From contig JAHISH010000031.1 in the NCBI GenBank assembly GCA_018818365.1, positions 1 to 19,043 of the forward strand: 19,043 nucleotides of DNA. Direction: 5' to 3'. Shown one piece after another: positions 13,769-19,043 of this stretch. Source of the DNA: Candidatus Omnitrophota bacterium. GTDB lineage: Bacteria > Omnitrophota > Gorgyraeia > Gygaellales > Profunditerraquicolaceae. Numbering within the stretch: the stretch's first letter is position 1; each line of letters starts with the position of its first letter. Position numbers and translations under genes: made by a program. The notes beneath the pieces are model-generated. The model saw nothing but the letters and a program-made list of their open reading frames with translations. It made no database searches and was not told the origin of the DNA.

Positions 13769-15553
13769 TTATTTTAAGCGTGAGGCAAGCGCCTCATACT
13801 CTTCCCATAATTCTTTGGGTAAATCTTTTTTGAATTGCTGAAAGAACTTTTTGACCCCCTTTAACTCCTCGATCCAATCCTGGTTATTCACTTCGCATAA
13901 TTTCTCCAACGCTCCCTCTGACATCTCCAATCCTTTCTTATCGATATCTGCGGGATGCGGAACATACCCTATAGGAGTCTTGACCGCATAGACCTTACTG
14001 TTGCAGCGATCAAGTATCCATTCCAAGACCCTAAGGTTATCGCAATAACCGGGCCACAAGAATTTCCCTTCCGCATCAGTCCTAAACCAATTTACATGGA
14101 ATATTTTCGGAACCTTGGCCATACGTGTGCCCATCGCGAACCAATGACGGAAATAATCCGCCATATTGTACCCGCAGAAAGGAAGCATTGCCATCGGATC
14201 ACGCCTGACCTCGCCGAGTTTTCCGACCTGCGCGGCAGTACGCTCGGAAGCCATCGTCGCCCCTACAAAAACCCCATGTTGCCAATTAAAGGCTTCATAG
14301 ACAAGAGGCGCCAGGTGTTGACGGCGGGCTCCAAAAATAATCGCTGAAATAGGTACCCCATGCGGTTGGTCTATTCGATACGAAACGCTAGGGCAATTAC
14401 TAATCGGTGTAGTAAACCTGCTGTTTGGATGAGCCCCCGCAATAGCCTTGCCTTCACTATTCAATTGGCCGGGTTTCCAGGGTCTGCCCTGCCAATCAAT
14501 GCCCTCACGGGGAACTTCCCCATCAGATCCCTCCCACCATACTGTCCCATCAGTCTTAAGTACCACATTAGTAAAAATAGTATTCTTCTTCACCGTCTCA
14601 ACCATAGTGGGATTCGTATGAGAGTTGGTTCCCGGAGCAACTCCGAAGAAACCTGTTTCAGGATTAACCGCCCATAATTGCCCATCTGAATCAACACGCA
14701 TCCACGCAATATCATCACCCACGGTCCAGATACGGTACCCTTTTCTTTTTAGCCCCTCCGGAGGCAGCAACATCGCCAGGTTTGTTTTTCCGCATGCGCT
14801 GGGGAATGCCCCCGCAATATATTCAATGTGCCCATTAGGCGATTCTATACCCATCACCAACATATGCTCGGCAAACCACTTCTCCTTTTTGGCGATAAAA
14901 CTAGCGATACGCAGAGAAAGACATTTCTTACCTAAAAGCACATTACCGCCGTAGCCAGACCCTACGCTCCAGATAGTATTATTTTCGGGAAAATGTAAGA
15001 TTAAACGTTTCTTAATATCCAACTCTGCCTTAGAATGCAGACAGTGGGTAAAATCTCCCCCCTTATCTAATTGACGTAAGACTGCTTCCCCTGCGCGCGT
15101 CATAATCAACATATTCAAAACCACATAACGCGAATCAGTAAGTTCTACGCCGATCTTGCTGAATTCAGAGCCAATCGGCCCCATAGAAAAAGGAATCACA
15201 TACATGGTCCTGCCGCGCATCGCCCCTTTAAAGATCGCGCGGGCCTTACGGTACGCAGCCGCCGGAGACATCCAATTATTATTCGGCCCGGCATCTTTCT
15301 TCTTGCGTGTGCAAATAAAGGTGAGATGTTCGGTACGCGCCACATCATCGATTGCGGTACGGTGCAAGAAACAGCCGGGGAGTCTTTCCTGATTAAGCTG
15401 TATCAATTCTCCCGATTCTAGCGCTTCTTTTTCTAATTGCTCTTTTTGAGATGCGGAACCGTCTATCCAGACGATATCATCCGGCTGGCACAGGCGCGCG
15501 CACTTCTGAACCCAATCTTTTAACTTCTTATTATGAGTAGGCGACTTCGCCAT
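13769..15553 (-). CDS. pckG: GTP-dependent phosphoenolpyruvate carboxykinase
   Basis: PckG interconverts oxaloacetate plus GTP with PEP, CO2 and GDP, linking the citric-acid-cycle pool to gluconeogenesis. The 594-residue length fits the GTP family. The P-loop is PSACGKTN (251-258), with C254 as the reactive cysteine of GTP-type enzymes. VGDDIAWM (278-285) supplies metal ligands, and NPETGFFGVAPGTN (297-310) and RIWTVGD are also conserved. The start has AAGGAGG 7 bases upstream, lying within the end of trxB, and the ATG directly follows the trxB stop codon. Full length, no disruption seen. Confidence 0.97.
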   Translation of the reverse strand: MAKSPTHNKKLKDWVQKCARLCQPDDIVWIDGSASQKEQLEKEALESGELIQLNQERLPGCFLHRTAIDDVARTEHLTFICTRKKKDAGPNNNWMSPAAAYRKARAIFKGAMRGRTMYVIPFSMGPIGSEFSKIGVELTDSRYVVLNMLIMTRAGEAVLRQLDKGGDFTHCLHSKAELDIKKRLILHFPENNTIWSVGSGYGGNVLLGKKCLSLRIASFIAKKEKWFAEHMLVMGIESPNGHIEYIAGAFPSACGKTNLAMLLPPEGLKRKGYRIWTVGDDIAWMRVDSDGQLWAVNPETGFFGVAPGTNSHTNPTMVETVKKNTIFTNVVLKTDGTVWWEGSDGEVPREGIDWQGRPWKPGQLNSEGKAIAGAHPNSRFTTPISNCPSVSYRIDQPHGVPISAIIFGARRQHLAPLVYEAFNWQHGVFVGATMASERTAAQVGKLGEVRRDPMAMLPFCGYNMADYFRHWFAMGTRMAKVPKIFHVNWFRTDAEGKFLWPGYCDNLRVLEWILDRCNSKVYAVKTPIGYVPHPADIDKKGLEMSEGALEKLCEVNNQDWIEELKGVKKFFQQFKKDLPKELWEEYEALASRLK

Positions 15554-16465
15554 TTAGATTCCTCCTTGGGTGATATATTTATACGCGGAATCCGCGGCAA
15601 TGGCTCCATCAGCACAGGCGGTCACTACCTGATAGAGGGATTTTTTGCGGCAGTCTCCGCAGGCAAATATGCCTTCGCGTGTCGTCGACATATCTTCCTG
15701 AGTGATAATAAACCCTTTCTCATCAAGGGAAATTGTATCTTTGAGAAAATCCGTCTCCGGTTCATACCCAATATAGATGAATACGCCGTCACAGGCAATA
15801 CTTTTCTCGTTACCGCTGGTAACATCTTTAAGAATTACGGACTCCACTTTTTGCGTTCCCTGGATCTGTAGAAGGACTGCACCCAGGATAAAATCAATTC
15901 TTTCATTCTTTTGGAGCCGCTCCTGCATGATCGGGGTAGCGCGTAATTCTTTACGGCGGTGAAGAATAGTCACCTTCCTGGCAAAACGGGACAAATATAA
16001 TGCCTCTTCTGCAACGGCATTGCCCCCGCCTACGACCACGACATGTTTTTCTTTATAGAACGGCGCATCGCAGGTGGCACAATAAGAAACACCCCTTCCG
16101 GTTAGCTTTTCTTCACCGGGAACATTAAGTTTTCTCGGACGCGCCCCGCAGGCCAGAATAATGCTACCGGCTTGATACTCCGAGGAAGAAGTCTTTATTT
16201 TCTTATCTACGCAATTAATCTGAATAACCTCATCGGCTTCTATCGCCACATCTAACTCTTTGACCTGCTTCTCCATCTGCCCGATGAGCTCATGAGTAGA
16301 AACTCCCCCTGCAAAACCTGGATAGTTCTCGATTCTTTCACTCATCAGAATCCGCCCGCCGACCGCCATTTTCTCTATCAAGAGTGTCTTTAGGCGCGCG
16401 CGCGCGCAATATAATGCGGCAGTAAGCCCTGCAGGGCCTGCACCGACTATGATTACTTCATACAT
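15554..16465 (-). CDS. trxB: Thioredoxin reductase
   Basis: This 303-residue flavoenzyme reduces thioredoxin. It has the FAD motif GAGPAG (8-13), the redox pair in CATC (C129, C132), the NADP-binding GGGNAV (146-151), HRRKELRA (169-176), which indicates NADPH preference, and FACGDC (about 267-272) near the flavin. The ATG overlaps the end of lipA by 8 bases, with AGGAGG 6 bases upstream. Its own end carries the ribosome site for pckG. It may help maintain reduced Fe-S and lipoyl enzymes, but the neighbour relationship is only positional. Confidence 0.96.
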   Translation of the reverse strand: MYEVIIVGAGPAGLTAALYCARARLKTLLIEKMAVGGRILMSERIENYPGFAGGVSTHELIGQMEKQVKELDVAIEADEVIQINCVDKKIKTSSSEYQAGSIILACGARPRKLNVPGEEKLTGRGVSYCATCDAPFYKEKHVVVVGGGNAVAEEALYLSRFARKVTILHRRKELRATPIMQERLQKNERIDFILGAVLLQIQGTQKVESVILKDVTSGNEKSIACDGVFIYIGYEPETDFLKDTISLDEKGFIITQEDMSTTREGIFACGDCRKKSLYQVVTACADGAIAADSAYKYITQGGI

Positions 16466-17330
16466 GAAGGGCCTCCTGATAGATATCTTCGGCGTAATAA
16501 GAACTCCTCACTTTCGGGCCGCAGAATACCCGAGTAAATCCCAGCTGTCTTCCTATCTCTTGATACCGCGCAAATTGTGCGGGAGAGACAAATTCCTGAA
16601 CCGGATAATGCCGCGATGAAGCGGCCAGATACTGTCCGACGGTGCAGATATCACAATGATGTGCGCGTAAATCACGCATGGCCTCAATAACTTCACCTTC
16701 GGTTTCCCCTAATCCCACCATAAGAGAGGACTTAACCTTCGTCTGCGGCGCACAATCCTTAATAGTCCGTATAACCTTCAGTGACCGCGCATAGTCTGAT
16801 TGCGGACGCAATATCTTACTCAGTCGCTGTACCGTTTCTATATTATGCCCCATACAATCAGGAGCTGCTTTGAGAATAGATTTGATACTCAACACGTTAC
16901 CTTCTAAATCGGGGACCAATACCTCGATTTTGATCTCTTGGTCAGCCGCACGAAGCAATTCTATTGTGCGCGCAAAAATCCGCGCGCCACCGTCTTCCAA
17001 ATCATCGCGCGTAACGGATGTTAAGACTACGTACTTCAATCCCAACGCGTGCACACAATCACGTATGCGAAACGGCTCATCTTCATCTACCGATAAGACC
17101 GACGCATTATTTTTTTCTACCGCGCAAAAAACACAACTCCTGGTACAGATGTTCCCTAACAAAAGAAAGGTCATACTCTTCTTACTAAAACAATGCGTGA
17201 TGTTAGGGCAGTGTGCTTCTTGACAAACTGTATGGACCGCAAATTTCGATACAAACGCAGAGGTCTCACAAAACGACGAGACAGGCAACTCTTGTTGTAA
17301 CCAAGAGGGAAGCCTCTTTAAAGAACTCAT
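16458..17330 (-). CDS. lipA: Lipoyl synthase
   Basis: LipA inserts two sulfur atoms into protein-bound octanoyl groups. Both Fe-S sites are complete: C36, C41 and C47 ([15 protein letters not shown]), which hold the sacrificial auxiliary cluster, and the radical-SAM triad C62, C66 and C69 (CTRSCVFC). The C-terminal RSSYYAE matches the conserved RSSY signature that provides the serine ligand. At 290 residues it is normal length. The ATG overlaps the stop of the Cys-rich gene by ATGA, without its own ribosome site, so the two are coupled. No lipB or lplA is visible. Confidence 0.96.
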   Translation of the reverse strand: MSSLKRLPSWLQQELPVSSFCETSAFVSKFAVHTVCQEAHCPNITHCFSKKSMTFLLLGNICTRSCVFCAVEKNNASVLSVDEDEPFRIRDCVHALGLKYVVLTSVTRDDLEDGGARIFARTIELLRAADQEIKIEVLVPDLEGNVLSIKSILKAAPDCMGHNIETVQRLSKILRPQSDYARSLKVIRTIKDCAPQTKVKSSLMVGLGETEGEVIEAMRDLRAHHCDICTVGQYLAASSRHYPVQEFVSPAQFARYQEIGRQLGFTRVFCGPKVRSSYYAEDIYQEALHV

Positions 17331-17524
17331 CGATGCGAACTGATAAACTTTTGTATTGACCGGTCATACGTCTTCTCTGTTTCTTCAGAGAAGAAACAAC
17401 CGGGTATCTGGCCTGCCTTCCGGTGGTAGGTAACACACTCACAACAAAGGCCTTTGCGGCTGCACGGGTCGTAACTACAGGTGCAACTGGCAAGATTTCT
17501 GTTCTGGTTGACACATTGCTTCAT
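17327..17524 (-). CDS. Cys-rich DUF6485-like small protein
   Basis: This 65-residue protein has a dense cysteine pattern: [21 protein letters not shown] (about 14-34), then PGCFF, and an [12 protein letters not shown] tail. I recognise this pattern as the DUF6485 family, small proteins of unknown function whose cysteines may bind zinc or an Fe-S cluster. It overlaps the end of def by 50 bases in another frame and has GAGG with 7-base spacing before the ATG, so the start is supported. Its stop overlaps the lipA start (ATGA), so it is made together with lipoyl synthase; a metal-related partner role is speculative. Confidence 0.8.
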   Translation of the reverse strand: MKQCVNQNRNLASCTCSYDPCSRKGLCCECVTYHRKAGQIPGCFFSEETEKTYDRSIQKFISSHR

Positions 17525-18023
17525 GAGAAGACCTCTTTTTTAATCCTTTGAGTTTCTTACTGACCTGTAAACGTTCCATAAACGAAGCATAATCTATGAT
17601 CATCTTCCCCCGGAGGTGATCGATTTCGTGTTGAAAGACGCACGCCAAAAGACTTTCAACATCAACGGTCAAGGGATTACCGAATTCATCTTGCCCCTTT
17701 ACCCGAACTCTTCTGGCGCGGTTGACTTTAATGCAGATGCCCGGAACGCTTAAACACCCTTCTTCCAGTGCTTGCCTACCCTCTTTTTTTACAATGCGTG
17801 GGTTAATCATCTTGAAAAGCCCTGAGCCGACATCGACCACAATCATCGATTCGCTTAATCCCACCTGAGGCGCCGCTAAACCAATCCCGGAATGTTCATA
17901 CATAATACGGGCCATCTGGCTTAAGGTCTCCCGGTGTGACGCAGTCACCTCAGCTATACGTTTTGCACGTTTTCGAAGGCAGGAATCTCCAAAAACTCTA
18001 ATTCTTAATTCTGTTTTGTGCAT
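17475..18023 (-). CDS. def: Peptide deformylase
   Basis: Def removes the N-formyl group from new proteins. All three motifs are present: [10 protein letters not shown] (about 46-55), EGCLSVPG (about 88-95, metal-ligand Cys) and QHEIDH (about 131-136, two His ligands and catalytic Glu). From ATG at 18023 it has 182 residues; a TTG one codon earlier is less likely. The start overlaps panD by 26 bases. The last 17 residues (HEAMCQPEQ onward) run across the start of the Cys-rich gene and are not part of the family core, as if the original stop had been lost. Confidence 0.95.
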   Translation of the reverse strand: MHKTELRIRVFGDSCLRKRAKRIAEVTASHRETLSQMARIMYEHSGIGLAAPQVGLSESMIVVDVGSGLFKMINPRIVKKEGRQALEEGCLSVPGICIKVNRARRVRVKGQDEFGNPLTVDVESLLACVFQHEIDHLRGKMIIDYASFMERLQVSKKLKGLKKRSSHEAMCQPEQKSCQLHL

Positions 18024-18348
18024 CAACCGCCACCACCTTTGCGTTTATATTCTTCGCCTGCTCATTCTCCAACATCACATATGAGATAATAATAACCTCA
18101 TCCCCGGGACATGACCCGCGCGCTGCCGGTCCGTTCAGACAAATGCCCCCCGCCCCGGCCGTACCTTTAATCGCATACGTCTCAAGACGGTTTCCGGTAT
18201 TTAGATTAAGCACTTCTACTTTCTCGCCTTCAAGAATATCCGCCGCGCGCATAAGTTGTTCATCGATCGTAATGCTACCTTCATAATAAAGATTAGCCTC
18301 GGTCACACGGGCACGATGAATCTTTGATTTCAACATGGTCCTCAACAT
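17998..18348 (-). CDS. panD: Aspartate 1-decarboxylase, proenzyme
   Basis: PanD makes beta-alanine for pantothenate. The 116-residue protein starts MLRTMLKSKIHRARVTEANL, exactly the family N-terminus. The self-cleavage site is G24-S25 (YEGSITID), where serine becomes the pyruvoyl group, with K9, R54 and Y58 (NRLETY) in the active site. A longer open frame to 18453 encodes non-family sequence and overlaps the DJ-1 gene, so I chose the ATG at 18348 (GGA five bases upstream). The end overlaps def by 26 bases. Confidence 0.95.
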   Translation of the reverse strand: MLRTMLKSKIHRARVTEANLYYEGSITIDEQLMRAADILEGEKVEVLNLNTGNRLETYAIKGTAGAGGICLNGPAARGSCPGDEVIIISYVMLENEQAKNINAKVVAVDAQNRIKN

Positions 18349-18380
18349 TTTTTCCAACCATCCCTTCTTTAGTAATACCC

Positions 18381-18992
18381 CTACTTCTCTAAAGCCCTGG
18401 CAATGGCTTCTCCAAATCCTTGTGCTGCCGCCGGTCCCGACGCAGTAATACAATTCCCGTCTACTTCCACCTCAGCGCCACTATAGGTAGCCCCGTGCAG
18501 TACCAACTCTTCTTTTTCAGAAGGATAGACCGTCGCACGTATATCTTTAAGGACACCGGCTCTTGCTAAGGTAACCGGAGCAATACAGATAGCGGCAACT
18601 ACTCGGTTTTCTCGCATCGCAGTCTGGGCAATCGTATGTGCAAGATGATCATCCCAATATTGATCTGCGCCAGAACCTCCCACAAAGATAACCGCATCGA
18701 AATCGGTTAACGTAATATCCTTCACCAATAACTCCGGCGTTGCCTGTGCCCCCAACATTCCCCGCACGGGATTCAAAGTAGTTGACGCAATCTTTACCGT
18801 AATACCCTTTTCCTCTAGGGCTGCTTTTGTCTGGAAAAGTTCTTCGTCGCGAAAATTCTCTTCTGCAATAATCATTACTGCGTGTTTCATCGCACAGACT
18901 CCTTCCTGCGCCACCATACAGGCAAAAAACACTCCGCACCCCGCCGCCAAAAGTATACGCAAGAAATTAGTATACTTTTTTGCCATAGGCAT
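18381..18992 (-). CDS. DJ-1/PfpI-family protein with N-terminal signal peptide
   Basis: From ATG at 18992 the protein has 203 residues. The first 34 look like a Sec signal (AKKYTNFLR, then ILLAAGCGVFFACMVA, cleavage possible after GVCA). The rest is a full DJ-1/YajL-type domain: MKHAVMIIAEENFRDEEL, FVGGSGA, and the nucleophile elbow AAICIAPVTLA with C136. Family members act as glyoxalase-, deglycase- or chaperone-like proteins and most are cytoplasmic. An internal ATG at 18890 coincides with the usual DJ-1 start and has AAGGAG 8 bases upstream, so a second cytoplasmic product is possible. GAGG lies 4 bases before the outer ATG; another ATG is at 18986. It precedes panD. Confidence 0.85.
   Translation of the reverse strand: MPMAKKYTNFLRILLAAGCGVFFACMVAQEGVCAMKHAVMIIAEENFRDEELFQTKAALEEKGITVKIASTTLNPVRGMLGAQATPELLVKDITLTDFDAVIFVGGSGADQYWDDHLAHTIAQTAMRENRVVAAICIAPVTLARAGVLKDIRATVYPSEKEELVLHGATYSGAEVEVDGNCITASGPAAAQGFGEAIARALEK
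18899..18904 (-). promoter_or_regulatory. Internal ribosome binding site in the DJ-1/PfpI gene
   Basis: AAGGAG on the minus strand, 8 bases before an in-frame ATG at 18890. Initiation here would give the protein without its signal peptide, starting MKHAVMIIA as usual in the family. Confidence 0.45.
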
Positions 18993-18998
18993 TTAGCC

Positions 18999-19043
18999 TC
19001 ACCTTAAACGATCGGTCTGACGCGCAATCATCAACTCTTCATC
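18999..19043 (-). CDS. C-terminal tip of an unidentified gene (runs off the window)
   Basis: Fourteen codons, DEELMIARQTDRLR, then TGA, are open in only this frame. The stop lies 6 bases before the DJ-1 gene start and overlaps that gene's ribosome site (AAGGTGAGG), as expected for an operon neighbour. Too short to identify. Confidence 0.4.
   Translation of the reverse strand, partial: DEELMIARQTDRLR

Noticed and set aside
18349..18453. Longer N-terminus for panD, starting at 18453
   Set aside because: The extra residues are not family-like and overlap the DJ-1 gene; the protein start MLRTMLKSKI at 18348 is exact for PanD.

Overview
This 19 kb window holds about 20 genes, and every supported gene lies on the minus strand. 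I therefore describe it from high to low coordinate, the direction of transcription. The gene set is bacterial: ClpB, HspR, HflX, MiaA, MiaB, PanD, Def, LipA, TrxB, GTP-type PEPCK and PurC. Overlapping gene ends, a CIRCE-type element, an HspR-type regulator, a DUF6485-like protein and moderate base composition suggest a chromosomal segment of an uncultured Gram-negative-like bacterium. An Omnitrophota-like lineage is my best guess, but it is inference only. No rRNA, tRNA, CRISPR array, integrase or transposase gene was seen.

Layout. (1) 19043-10664 is a dense housekeeping run: the 3' tip of an unidentified gene, an apparently exported DJ-1/PfpI protein, panD, def, a Cys-rich DUF6485-like protein, lipA, trxB, pckG, purC, a flippase-like membrane protein, a NYN/PIN-type nuclease-like protein and an MBL-fold hydrolase. 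Gaps are a few bases or negative, so it is probably one or two operons. (2) 10652-9817 is a self-contained unit: a sigma70 promoter, a membrane protein of the conserved-TM-helix (mechanosensitive-channel-like) group, and a strong intrinsic terminator. (3) 9725-5205 is an accessory stretch: a cation/H+ antiporter fused to a PTS EIIA-like domain, a class II Fic protein, an unrecognised protein with a CPFC...C motif, and a hemerythrin-like protein. (4) 5139-845 is the tRNA-modification/ribosome-associated cluster miaB, a SPOR-domain lipoprotein-like/periplasmic protein, miaA and hflX. (5) 816-1 is a heat-shock unit: promoter, hspR, CIRCE element and the start of clpB.

Most notable observation. 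The accessory stretch upstream of miaB contains two extra copies of the 5' end of miaB. Each has a start codon and encodes the start of MiaB up to the TFGCQM motif, then diverges. One begins 9 bases after the antiporter stop codon, the other 14 bases after the fic stop codon. Together with the intact miaB this gives three copies of one short core (15/15 and 13/15 identical to miaB), with accessory genes between them. The simplest reading is serial insertion of cargo into the 5' end of miaB, each event supplying a replacement 5' end and leaving the old one behind. miaB also carries two in-frame REP-like palindromic insertions and lacks the usual C-terminal TRAM domain.
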